Source: Bacteroidaceae bacterium (GTDB lineage Bacteria; Bacteroidota; Bacteroidia; Bacteroidales; Bacteroidaceae). From it: a stretch of DNA of 64,000 nucleotides. Position 1 is the first letter of the stretch. Every line of letters begins with the position of its first letter. The position numbers and the translations under genes were made by a program. Under the pieces are notes generated by a model. It was not told where the DNA came from. It searched no databases and was given only the letters and a program-made list of their open reading frames with translations. Positions 26,703-36,600 of the stretch are shown here, piece after piece. The stretch is taken from the NCBI GenBank assembly GCA_902362375.1, contig CABIVS010000016.1:62001-126000 (forward strand). The letters are read 5' to 3'.

Positions 26703-28907
26703 TTAATAAGCTCTCAACCCATAATCGAATCTCATCTTCTTGCTATCTTTCACTTCGATTTTCAACAGATTGCTCCCTTTCCGCAAGTAACGGCTGTAGT
26801 CACTGATATTGTATTGATTATATTGCCTGGTCTGCTTTGCTTCCTGCGCAAAGACTTCCACTCCATTCAACCACACTTTTGCTTCTCCGGCAACATTGAG
26901 CCACAAAGACAGGTGATTGAAGCCCTTATCTACATTAAAAGTTGCTTCAGATACTATTGTGGAACGAGGGGAACATTCGAAAGGCAAAGAAATCATTTTC
27001 AGTTCCTGACCGTTCACACCGACAAGGCGGGTATTCTTGCTTCCATTCTGACTGTCCGCAATCAAAGTAACCGCATTCACGGGGGTGATTTCATACAAAC
27101 GGTTGTGCATCAGGTGCAATAAGCCTTCCGGTATTTTAGTCACTTTCCGGTCATAAGTAATCAAGCCGTTCACTTCCCCTTCCACATCGGTGGTTTGTGT
27201 ATAGACTGCCGCACTCAATCCCTGGGCAATCAGCGTTTCCAAATCATATAACAGGCGACCGTAGCTATCAATCAATGCCATTGCCCCGTCGATATTCTTA
27301 TACCCCCAGTTTCTCATATTCGGATTCCAGATATGCTCCTTGATCGCCCAGCCATAACCGCCGAACTCTCCCAATACGGAAATACGATTACCGTTATTCT
27401 CCGGCAGAATCATGGAAGTGACAGGATAATTATGTACGTCGTACATATCACCTACGCCTCTATCCGTCCACCCGGTCACCCCGTTTATCAGACGTGTATC
27501 GTCGTACTTAATCACTTTATTCACGATTTCCACCGTATTGTGCTGTCCCCATCCTTCATTGAATACAACCCAGGTAGTGATACAAGGATAAAAACGGAGA
27601 CGGTCAATCATCTCGAACATTTCTTTTTGCCATTGGCGGGTATGTTCTTCGGGAGCATTCCAATCGGCAGTAGCCGACGGATTAACGTGTTCCTCTTTCT
27701 TCCTTGATGTAGCAAAACCGGATACCATATCCTGCCACATCATCAGACCGAGAGAATCGGCGTAATAATAATATTGTTCCGGTTCTACCTTGATGTGTTT
27801 ACGGATCATATTAAATCCCATCTTCTTCAACTGCACCATGTCCCACAGCATCGCTTCCTCGGAAGGAGGAGTCAGCAATCCGTCGGGCCACCAGCCTTGA
27901 TCGAGCGGACCGTATTGGAAGATGGGTTGATTATTCAGGCAAATGCGGTTATATCCGCACTCATCCTTCCGTACATCTACCTTTCTCAAAGCAAAGTAAC
28001 TCTTTACCTGATCTAAAACACGCCCTCCATTGGATAAGGAAATATTCAGATGATACAGTTTCGGAGATTCGGGAGACCATAAAGCAGCATCCGGAACATC
28101 TATCTCAATCGCATCACGCAACTTCTGTTCCACCGTCCTGATTACTTTACCATCATCCAATACTTCTATTTTTACCTCTTCATTGCCTTTAGCTCCGGCT
28201 ATGTCGAAATTCAGTTTTACAGACTTCTTCTCAATATCAGTGGAAGGAAGCACCTGACGGATATAAGTTTTATCTACCGCTTCCAGCCAGACTGTCTGCC
28301 AAATACCCGATACGGGAGTATACCAAATCCCTTCCTGATTGAGTTGCTGTTTGCCACGGGAAATAGATTCCGTATCTGTCGGATCGGTTACAGCTACCTC
28401 AATGCTTTGAGGCCCGCTTTTCTTCAAAAACCTAGTAATATCAAACGAGAACGGATTATTCCCTCCTTTATGCGTGCCGGCCAACCGGTTATTCACCCAC
28501 ACCTGACATTCATAATCCACTGCTCCGAAATGCAGGATAGTAGATTTATTCTTCCAGGAAGGATTTAGTGTGAACTCACGTTGATACCATAGTTTATCCG
28601 TAGGAAGAAATGTTTTCTGCACTCCGGACAGTGACGATTCAATCGCAAACGGAACAAGGATTTCCCCCTCAAAGGAAACATCCTTCCGGGGCGTGTTCTG
28701 ATCCGTTACGGCATATTTCCACAATCCGTTCAGATTGATCCATTCTGCCCGTTGCAATTGCGGTCTGGGATAACTTTGCCACACATTTTCCGGCGTCACC
28801 TGTTCAGCCCATACTGTTTTGATTTTGTCTCCTTTAGGCTCCCATGCATGGGCAAACACCTGCGACATGGCTCCTAAAGCCAGAGTAAACAAGATTCTCT
28901 TATCCAT
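26703..28907 (-). CDS. GH2 family glycoside hydrolase (beta-galactosidase/glucuronidase type)
   Basis: The 734-residue exported protein has a signal peptide, then the GH2 order: sugar-binding jelly-roll (about 45-215), immunoglobulin-like domain (about 215-310), TIM barrel (about 310-610), and a C-terminal beta region that may bind carbohydrate. The acid/base is E451 in WVVFNEGWGQHN and the nucleophile E514 in SVLGEFGGYGW. These retaining enzymes remove terminal beta-galactose, -glucuronate, -mannose or similar; the Asn-x-Lys motif of typical beta-glucuronidases was not found. It is the last gene of a four-gene operon, 5 bases after a sulfatase, so desulfation probably exposes its substrate. 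Confidence 0.9.
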   Translation of the reverse strand: MDKRILFTLALGAMSQVFAHAWEPKGDKIKTVWAEQVTPENVWQSYPRPQLQRAEWINLNGLWKYAVTDQNTPRKDVSFEGEILVPFAIESSLSGVQKTFLPTDKLWYQREFTLNPSWKNKSTILHFGAVDYECQVWVNNRLAGTHKGGNNPFSFDITRFLKKSGPQSIEVAVTDPTDTESISRGKQQLNQEGIWYTPVSGIWQTVWLEAVDKTYIRQVLPSTDIEKKSVKLNFDIAGAKGNEEVKIEVLDDGKVIRTVEQKLRDAIEIDVPDAALWSPESPKLYHLNISLSNGGRVLDQVKSYFALRKVDVRKDECGYNRICLNNQPIFQYGPLDQGWWPDGLLTPPSEEAMLWDMVQLKKMGFNMIRKHIKVEPEQYYYYADSLGLMMWQDMVSGFATSRKKEEHVNPSATADWNAPEEHTRQWQKEMFEMIDRLRFYPCITTWVVFNEGWGQHNTVEIVNKVIKYDDTRLINGVTGWTDRGVGDMYDVHNYPVTSMILPENNGNRISVLGEFGGYGWAIKEHIWNPNMRNWGYKNIDGAMALIDSYGRLLYDLETLIAQGLSAAVYTQTTDVEGEVNGLITYDRKVTKIPEGLLHLMHNRLYEITPVNAVTLIADSQNGSKNTRLVGVNGQELKMISLPFECSPRSTIVSEATFNVDKGFNHLSLWLNVAGEAKVWLNGVEVFAQEAKQTRQYNQYNISDYSRYLRKGSNLLKIEVKDSKKMRFDYGLRAY

Positions 28908-28912
28908 AAGCG

Positions 28913-30580
28913 TTAGCGGGTTTTATATTCTTTAAAATCTTTCCGTCGATTCTTATTGTAGGTATTCCACATTTTCTGGAAATACAGGACATCGCTCTTG
29001 TCTGCCCATTCGAAATAGGCCGTTTCCAGTTCTTTTGCCATTTCAGGATATTTGCCGATCAGGTTGTGCTGCTCGGTACGGTCTTCCTTGATATTGTACA
29101 ATTCCCATTCATCTCCCTTAAAATTGGCCGAAACCAGCTTCCAGTCACCTTTACGCACCATGCGGTTGCCTTCATGTTCCGCATAGATATACCTTTCGGG
29201 CATCTTCTTTCCTTTCACAATCGGGAGGATGGATTTACCTGCCGTGGGCAGAATCGCTCTTCCCTGATATTCTTTCGGATAAGTGGCTCCTGCCAGTTCC
29301 ACACAAGTAGACATGATATCGGAGAATTGTGCAGGCTGATGATCCAGTCCGCCTTTATTCTTCACATGATTGCCCCAGGAAATGATACATGGGGTTGAGA
29401 TACCTCCTTCGTGAGCATAATGTTTATACAGCGTGAACGGCGTGCAACAAACATTCGCCCAACCTGTGCCGTAATGATGATAAGTTCCGGGCAAGCCCAT
29501 CTGGTCGAGTTCGGCTCCCGTATGCGTATGATATTCGACTCCGGTCTGTTTGTCGAAACCAAATTCATGCCATTCGGCACAAGCTCCGTTATCAGACATA
29601 AACATGATAAATGTATTGTCCAGCTCACCGTTCTTTTTCAACTCATCCACTACCCGTCCGATATTCGCGTCCATGACATCCACCATCGCTGCAAAGATAG
29701 ACATACGGCGTGCCAAGTCGGTCTGCTGATCTTTCGTCAATGAGTCCCATGCCGGCAACGGATGCGTTTCATCTTCAAACAGACTTTCGGGAACCACGCC
29801 GCGCGGACTAAGTTCCGGTTTGCCTTGCATCAGTTTCAGGTCAACAATCCGTTTCCAACGTGCGTCACGAATCTTGTCCCATCCCTGCATATAGAGAGAC
29901 ATATATTTATCAGTCACTTCTTTCGGTGCGTGCAAAGGAAAATGGGGAGCATTATAAGCCAGATACAGGAACAGCGGTTTCTTTTCCTGATGTGCCTGGT
30001 CGATGAAGTCAATCGCATAATCCGTTATCACATTCGTTGCATAGAAAGCCCCTTCTTCATAGTGTCTGGGGGTACGGTCTTTCGGCAAACGGGTATATAC
30101 CGCCGGATTCCAGAAAGAATTGAATCCGCCCAGCAACCCGTAATACTCTTGAAAACCACGAAGAACAGGATTCGACTTGTTCCCCAAATGCCACTTTCCC
30201 GACATAGCCGTAAAATATCCGGCATCTTTCAAGACTTCCGCAATCGTGACATTATCCGAATTGGAACGGAATCCCGAATATCCCTTCGGCCATGCAGGGT
30301 GACTGCCGTCCATGTGTCCCAGTCCTGTTTGATGGGGATAAAGTCCCGTCAACAGGTTGGCACGGGACGGGCAACTGCGTGCACTGTTGTACATTTGCGT
30401 CATACGGACGCCATTCTCCGCCAGTTTATCCAATACCGGTGTATGAATCTCACCACCGAAGCAACCGAGATCTGAAAATCCCAAGTCATCAGCCAGTATA
30501 ATTATAATATTCGGCTTGTCCTGCGCATAAGCCATCGGAACCAGAGCCAGACTGCCTGCTATCAATAAAGAAGTTTTCAT
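28913..30580 (-). CDS. S1 family arylsulfatase-like sulfatase, Ser-type
   Basis: The 555-residue exported protein has a signal peptide cut near AYAQ. The S1 core has metal pair D31-D32 (ILADDLGFSDLGCFGG), maturation motif S69-C-P-S-R73 within NSARSCPSRANLLTGLYPHQTG, and SDNGACAEWHEFG as second metal site. The Cys inside the motif is the variable position; the modified residue is the serine. The layout resembles the AtsA-like S1_4 group, but the subfamily is not certain. Its ATG overlaps the stop of the upstream GH43-like gene by 4 bases, a sign of translational coupling. It should remove a sulfate ester in the periplasm ahead of the GH2 enzyme. Confidence 0.9.
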   Translation of the reverse strand: MKTSLLIAGSLALVPMAYAQDKPNIIIILADDLGFSDLGCFGGEIHTPVLDKLAENGVRMTQMYNSARSCPSRANLLTGLYPHQTGLGHMDGSHPAWPKGYSGFRSNSDNVTIAEVLKDAGYFTAMSGKWHLGNKSNPVLRGFQEYYGLLGGFNSFWNPAVYTRLPKDRTPRHYEEGAFYATNVITDYAIDFIDQAHQEKKPLFLYLAYNAPHFPLHAPKEVTDKYMSLYMQGWDKIRDARWKRIVDLKLMQGKPELSPRGVVPESLFEDETHPLPAWDSLTKDQQTDLARRMSIFAAMVDVMDANIGRVVDELKKNGELDNTFIMFMSDNGACAEWHEFGFDKQTGVEYHTHTGAELDQMGLPGTYHHYGTGWANVCCTPFTLYKHYAHEGGISTPCIISWGNHVKNKGGLDHQPAQFSDIMSTCVELAGATYPKEYQGRAILPTAGKSILPIVKGKKMPERYIYAEHEGNRMVRKGDWKLVSANFKGDEWELYNIKEDRTEQHNLIGKYPEMAKELETAYFEWADKSDVLYFQKMWNTYNKNRRKDFKEYKTR

Positions 30581-31707
30581 TTGGTTTTATAATTAAAGTT
30601 GGGTTTGAATTTACCATTCTCATAGATCATCGGAATCAATCCGGGACGGCACGTCACTTTATACTCTGCCGCCTGTGCCCCGCGTGGATTGAAGAACATG
30701 GTAGCCCACCAGTTTCCAGCCTTATCCTGAAAAAGATTGTTGTGTCCTCCTCCCGTGATGGCATTGTAGCGCTCACTATATGGCCCATACACATTATCGG
30801 CTGTCGATATGATACAGTCATAACTATAACGTGTTTTCGGCGAAGTCACTCCCTTCTTCTCGATATAGGTATCTCCCTCTGCCGTACGGTGCGACCATAT
30901 TGCTTGTACCAGATGATACTTGTTATCGTATTTGAAAATAAACGCTCCCTCAATATACGGTTCCGGATCGTATTTCTTCTCTTTCAACGTTTTCAGTTCC
31001 TCGGCCAATCCGCTCATATCCGGTTTCATACGGGCGATATAATGGTTGTGCCCGACAAAATAAACTGTGCCGTCCGTATCTTCAAACAAACTTCCGTCGA
31101 TGTTCGGGAAGATGGCTTTCTCTTTGTTGCCTTCGATATTCTCGTACGGTCCTTCCGGTTTTCCGGTCTTACTGCGCAAAATAAAAGAACCTCTCCCGCC
31201 TGCCGACTCATTCATGCAGGCAACGATAAACCAGTTCTTCGCGCTTTTGATATAATGCATTTCCGGAGCCCACACTGCATGAAAGCGGTTGTCCATCGGA
31301 TCACCGTTGATGGATTTTTTCTGATATTTCTCTCCTGCTTTATATACTTTCGGCTTCTTTTGCCAGGTGCCGTCTTTTTCCATCGACCAGATTTGTCCCA
31401 TAGCTTCCCACGACTTCATATCTTTGGAACGCCACAGGTACAAACCGTCATTCCAGTCCCAGCAATGTTTCTGTCCCGGAAAATGACGATCGGGGGTAGA
31501 GGTAGTTCCTGTGATATAATAATAACCGTCAGGTCCCAACGTAGCCCAGGTGTCCCTCATCCAATAATCAAATGCCGGCTTTACAGATTTCGGAACACGT
31601 AGTTCCGGAGCGTTTGTATTTGCCGTTCCATATAACTGCGCTGATGCTGTACAGATGGAAATAAATCCTGTAAGCAAGATCAATCCTAATCGTCCAATCA
31701 ATTTCAT
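30577..31707 (-). CDS. GH43-like five-bladed beta-propeller hydrolase
   Basis: The 376-residue exported protein has a signal peptide (ending ICTASAQ) and a single beta-propeller domain. Candidates for the GH43 triad are D52 (YWMRDTWATLGPDGYYYITG) as base, D204 (FPNIDGSLFEDTDG) as pKa-tuning residue and E253 (EPYIEGAFIFKYDNKYHLV) as acid. A His in ITGGGHNNLFQD sits where GH43 enzymes often place a metal-binding His. Clan members remove arabinofuranose, xylose or galactose, or anhydrogalactose in GH117; which applies is unclear, and the long insert at 70-140 is unusual. It lies between two sulfatases in the operon. Confidence 0.8.
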   Translation of the reverse strand: MKLIGRLGLILLTGFISICTASAQLYGTANTNAPELRVPKSVKPAFDYWMRDTWATLGPDGYYYITGTTSTPDRHFPGQKHCWDWNDGLYLWRSKDMKSWEAMGQIWSMEKDGTWQKKPKVYKAGEKYQKKSINGDPMDNRFHAVWAPEMHYIKSAKNWFIVACMNESAGGRGSFILRSKTGKPEGPYENIEGNKEKAIFPNIDGSLFEDTDGTVYFVGHNHYIARMKPDMSGLAEELKTLKEKKYDPEPYIEGAFIFKYDNKYHLVQAIWSHRTAEGDTYIEKKGVTSPKTRYSYDCIISTADNVYGPYSERYNAITGGGHNNLFQDKAGNWWATMFFNPRGAQAAEYKVTCRPGLIPMIYENGKFKPNFNYKTK

Positions 31708-31737
31708 ATATTCCTGTTTTATGTTTACGTATTCTTC

Positions 31738-33285
31738 CTATTTAAGATAGTTAAATGGGTTCTGTTTAAAATGATAGCGTCTTTGCGGAAGAGGTAGTGG
31801 GTCCTGCAAACGTAATTCCCATGCCAGCAACCGGGTCAGAAGTTCCGTTTGAATTTCGCTATATTTCTTCTCGCCAAACAGATTATGAACTTCCGAAGGG
31901 TCTTTCTTCAAGTTGTAAAGTTCACCGTTTCCATAATGATTCATCACCAGTTTCCAGTCATCCTTTCTTATCATGCGTGAAGTGCCGCTTTGCGTCCAGG
32001 TGTTCAGTTCGTCAAAGTGGGCTATCTTGCCGGGAGTCAATGCGCCTTCCTGTTCGAAAGTCAGGGAAGCGTCCAGTCCGACGTCAGCCCCGCCGAAGCC
32101 TTGTTGAACCACTATACTGGAGAATTCTTCTTGGGGATAAGCCTTCCCGGTCAACATCGGCCACAAGCTACGTCCCTGAACGCCTGCCGGTATTTCGGCA
32201 CCGATGGCAGAGCAGAAGGTGGGGAAAAGGTCGGCTATCGACACGTGGCTATCCATAGGTGCAGGCTGATTCTTGATCTGATAGCCCGCCCATACCATCG
32301 GAATACGTGCCAGGCTCTCGGAAAGTCCGGCTCCTTTACGGATTAATCCGTATTCTCCCCAATAATCACCGTGGTCGGAGAGTACAACAAAGATGGTATT
32401 TTCATATTGTCCGCCGGCTTTCAATGATTCGATCAATCTTTTGATCTGATCGTCTATCAACCGGATCATTCCGATATAGTTGGCACGGATTCGGGGCAGG
32501 TCCTGTTCCAGATTGGGGCAGGATGCATCTTCCAGTTCTGCCAGAATACGGTATTTCTCTCCTTTCTTTGCCAAATCCTTGCGCGATGTCTTCAATACGG
32601 GAAGTTTGTCTGGTGAGAACATGGAGTAATAGGGTTCGCATACCTGATAAGGGTTGTGGGGTTCCGGGAAAGATACCCATACGAAGAAAGGATTTTCTTT
32701 CTGCTTCTCAATCCATGCCAGTGCTTCGTTCACGATTTTGGTGGGATGCTGCTCTTCCAGGGAGATTGGAGAGGGTTCGAGCCATTGCCCTCTGGCTTGC
32801 TGATTCAGGAAACGGGCAGTTTCTTTCTCGGCGGGAGTCGCCTTTTTGTTCTTTCCCCAGTGTCCGTATTCAGACCAGAAGTCCAGGTCGGCAGGTTTCA
32901 GGTAAGCATGATTCTTGCCGACCAATGCTGTCTGATATCCGTTTTCTTTCAATACTCCTACCAAATCCTGTTGATAGAAGATGTCGGGGATATTGTGGTT
33001 CGTACGTACGTGAGTGGCAGAAGGGAAACGTCCGGTGAACATGGAGCAACGGGCGGGGGAACTGGCAGGCATCACGGTATATGCCTTGTTGAACCATACA
33101 TTCTCCTGTGCTAGTTGGTCTACATAAGGAGTCACGTCAAGAGGGAACCCCTCTCTGCCGCAGAGATCGGCACGCTGCTGGTCGGTCATGATAACCACAA
33201 TATTCGGTTTACCGTTCTGCGCTGTGACCGACAGAGGCAATCCCTGTATAGCTAGTCCTGTGATACAAAAGAGTGTATTTTTCAT
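31738..33285 (-). CDS. S1 family sulfatase, Ser-type, first gene of the GH2 operon
   Basis: The 515-residue exported protein has a signal peptide ending SVTAQ and metal-binding D35-Q-Q (IVVIMTDQQRADLCG). The maturation motif is S75-S-P-A-R79 (MPASSPARCSMFTGRFPS), and the second metal site is VVLSDHGDYWGEYGLIRKG. The TDQQR form is common to choline-sulfatase-like and several glycan sulfatase subfamilies; no subfamily is claimed. It is the promoter-proximal gene of the operon ending with GH2 and is divergent from the hybrid regulator at 33,644, which probably controls it. Confidence 0.9.
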   Translation of the reverse strand: MKNTLFCITGLAIQGLPLSVTAQNGKPNIVVIMTDQQRADLCGREGFPLDVTPYVDQLAQENVWFNKAYTVMPASSPARCSMFTGRFPSATHVRTNHNIPDIFYQQDLVGVLKENGYQTALVGKNHAYLKPADLDFWSEYGHWGKNKKATPAEKETARFLNQQARGQWLEPSPISLEEQHPTKIVNEALAWIEKQKENPFFVWVSFPEPHNPYQVCEPYYSMFSPDKLPVLKTSRKDLAKKGEKYRILAELEDASCPNLEQDLPRIRANYIGMIRLIDDQIKRLIESLKAGGQYENTIFVVLSDHGDYWGEYGLIRKGAGLSESLARIPMVWAGYQIKNQPAPMDSHVSIADLFPTFCSAIGAEIPAGVQGRSLWPMLTGKAYPQEEFSSIVVQQGFGGADVGLDASLTFEQEGALTPGKIAHFDELNTWTQSGTSRMIRKDDWKLVMNHYGNGELYNLKKDPSEVHNLFGEKKYSEIQTELLTRLLAWELRLQDPLPLPQRRYHFKQNPFNYLK

Positions 33286-33643
33286 ATTTGCTTATTTTAA
33301 TCTTATAGTCTTTTATTCAAAACGGTGTACAATCATGGAACCGACTTCATATCATGTCCCATCGTTACAAAAATTTTCTGCATACCTTCCATATCCTTAA
33401 TCGCCGCATCCGGACACACATCAAACGTGTGATCCTTTTTCTGACTTTTAGAGTTTCACCTTGCAAATGTGGTCTTTTCTATCCAAGAAAAACAGAAAAA
33501 TAGTATTTAATACCTGCAATCATGTATAAAAATCAGTTGTCGGGCAACAAACTGAACATTAGTACTGTCCGTTTGAACAATCCTACGACCGTCCAAAACA
33601 AAAAAAGACGTATCTTTGGTCGTGAAAATTAATCAGAAAAGCC
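33286..33643. promoter_or_regulatory. Divergent control region of the sulfatase/GH2 operon and hybrid regulator
   Basis: These 358 bases between divergent starts contain TATCTTTG at 33611-33618, 25 bases before the regulator ATG and a good -7 element. No exact -7 match was found for the minus-strand sulfatase. Small frames here are not credible genes. Confidence 0.5.
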
Positions 33644-36600
33644 ATGAGAACCACATCACTTAAAATCATCCTCTTATTTAGTCTCGTGCTCTTAAACATA
33701 AACCTGTCTACGGGACAGATACAATATACCAACATACGTTTCAAACAGTTAAGTATAACCGAAGGACTTCCGCATAACACCATTAATGCAATCACACAGG
33801 ACAATCACGGATTCATCTGGTTTGGTACACGCAACGGCTTGTGCCGGTTTGACGGTTATAATATCAACCTGTTCGCACACAATGAAGCCGACAGTACCTC
33901 ACTCTGCCATGACTTCATCACCCGTCTGTACAATGACTCACTCCGCAACGTTCTATGGATCTCTACCGATCAGGGCATCTGCAGCTATGACTACCGGACG
34001 GAAGATTTTACCCGTTACCGGATCAAAGGGAACACCAAAGATGATGTTTGTTTCCTGAACACCAGCGACGGTATGCTCCTGGCGGCCTGCAGCAACGGAC
34101 TCTACCGTTACAATGAACAGGACAGCCTGTTCGTCCCTTTCCTGCTCAATGAAGAGAAGCCCCATGTGAGATACCTCGCAGAGGACGGAGACAAAACCCT
34201 GTGGATAGATACCAACAAAGGACTGATGCGATACAGTCTGGAAAAGAAACAATTCGTTTCCCTCCCTACTCTCATCCAGCCTTTTGCACAACAATGTAAC
34301 AATGCTGTCCTGATCTCGTCCAACCAGCTTTTGTTGAATACTAATAGTGATTTCTTCGTCTACCACATACAAAGCAACACCCTGTGTAACCTCTCGAAAG
34401 ACCTCGAAGTGAAAGATTTCCGGTGTGCGTCAACCGACTATACCGGAAATATATGGGTAGGAACGGAGTACGGCATCTTCGTGTTCAACAAACTCTACCA
34501 ACTGATTGCGCACTACGAACAATCCGAACGGGATTTAAGTGCCCTGAACGATTCGCCCATTTACAGTCTTTATCAGGACAAGGCACATAATATGTGGGTG
34601 GGAACCTATTTCGGAGGAGTCAACTATTATATATTCGGCTCCGACCAATTCCAGATATATCCTTACGGAAGCAGCTTCAACCATTTGAGCGGAAAAGCTG
34701 TCCGCCAGATTATCAATGCTCCGGACAACGGCCTGTACATCGCTACGGAGGATGGCGGATTGAATTACCTGAACAGTAAAAAAGAGATTACCCGCGCCGA
34801 ACGGCTTCACAAACAGATGCAAATCTACGCCAAGAACATACACTCTCTATGGCTCGACAAAGATAACAGCCTATGGCTCGGACTGTTCCTGAAAGGAGCT
34901 CTTCACTATATACCGCATCTGAACCGTACGGTGAACTATAATCTATTGTCGGAAGAGGTCTCGTCCGGCTTCTGCATCATCGAAGACAAAAACGACCACG
35001 TTTGGTACGGAGGTCCTTCAGGCTTGTTCCTGATCGACAAGAAAAAAATCAATGCCCGTCCGGAAAAGGTCTCACCGCTGCGCGTCTTCAATCTGGTACA
35101 ATTCAATGACAGCATACTTTGGGCAGGAACCCGAAAAGGCAGTATGTTCCAGATAAACACCCGTACACTGAAAGTTACCTCGCTCCCTATCTTACCACAC
35201 ACCGATCTCTATGTAACCTATATCTACCCCGATTCGCACCAACGGATATGGATAGGGACAGACAACAACGGGCTTTATGTATCAGACCGCAACGGCAGCA
35301 TCATCGCTTTTTACAGCAAAGAACAGTTGGGTTCCAACGCCATTAAAGGTATCATTGAGGATGAAATGAGTAATATCTGGGTAGGAACCGGAAACGGACT
35401 CTGCTGTATCAATCCCCAAACAAAAAATATAGACCGGTATACCACTGCCGACGGATTGCCCATCAACCAGTTCAACTACTCCTCCGCCTGCAAGAAACCT
35501 GACGGAGAACTGTATTTCGGAACCATCAACGGCATGATTTCTTTTTATCCGGAACAGGTACGCTCCGTCAATCCCCATTTCAACATTGCCCTGACTGCTA
35601 TATGGAGCAACAGCGAATATATGTCACCCAATAATGAAAAGGCGTCCATCCCTTCCTCCATCTCCGAGCTGACAGAGATTACCCTGACACACGACCAGGC
35701 CCAATCCCTGCGTCTCGAATATTCCGGACTGAATTATCAATACACCTACAACACCCAATATGCCATGAAAATGGAAGGTATCGACAAAGACTGGCAGTTT
35801 GTAGGCAACCAGCATCAGGTACGTTTCTCAAACCTGCCTTCAGGAAGGTATATCTTAAAGATCAAAGCCAGCAAAGACGGCATCCACTGGGATGAAACGG
35901 GACAAAAAGACCTTGCCATCAGAATCCTTCCTCCCTGGTGGCTCTCATCGGGAGCATACCTTGCCTATGCGCTACTCTCCCTGTTAATCATTTACGCCGC
36001 ATACAGATATACCAAAACACGTATCATCCTGCTCATGCGACTGAAAACAGAGCATGAACAGCGTGTCAACATAGAAAACATGAACCAACAAAAGATCAAT
36101 TTCTTCACATACATCTCCCATGACCTGAAAACACCGCTAACCCTGATTCTGTCACCTCTTCAACGGTTGATCCAGCAGCCACAGATCAACAACAACGACA
36201 AAGAGAAGCTGGAAGTCATCTACCGCAATGCCAACCGGATGAATTATCTGATTAACGAATTACTGACGTTCAGTAAAATCGAAATGAAGCAGATGCATAT
36301 CAGCGTCCGCAAAGGAGACATCATGCATTTTCTGGAAGAGTTGTCTCACATCTTCGACATCGTAGCCGGAGAACGGGAAATAGACTTTATTGTCAATCTG
36401 GAAGACACCGAAGAGGAAGTATGGTTCTCGCCTTCCAAACTGGAACGGATTCTTTATAACTTGCTCTCGAACGCATTTAAATACACACAACCGGGAGGAT
36501 ATGTCAAGTTGAGCGCCAAACTGATAAAAGAAGAAAAAGAGACATTTGTGCAAATCTCCGTGAAAGACAGTGGTAGAGGCATCCCTAAGGAAGCCCAAGA

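Noticed and set aside
30742..31602. 286-codon plus-strand frame opposite the GH43-like gene
   Set aside because: It is antisense to a gene with clear GH43-type motifs and is rich in Ser, Arg and Cys, typical of shadow frames.
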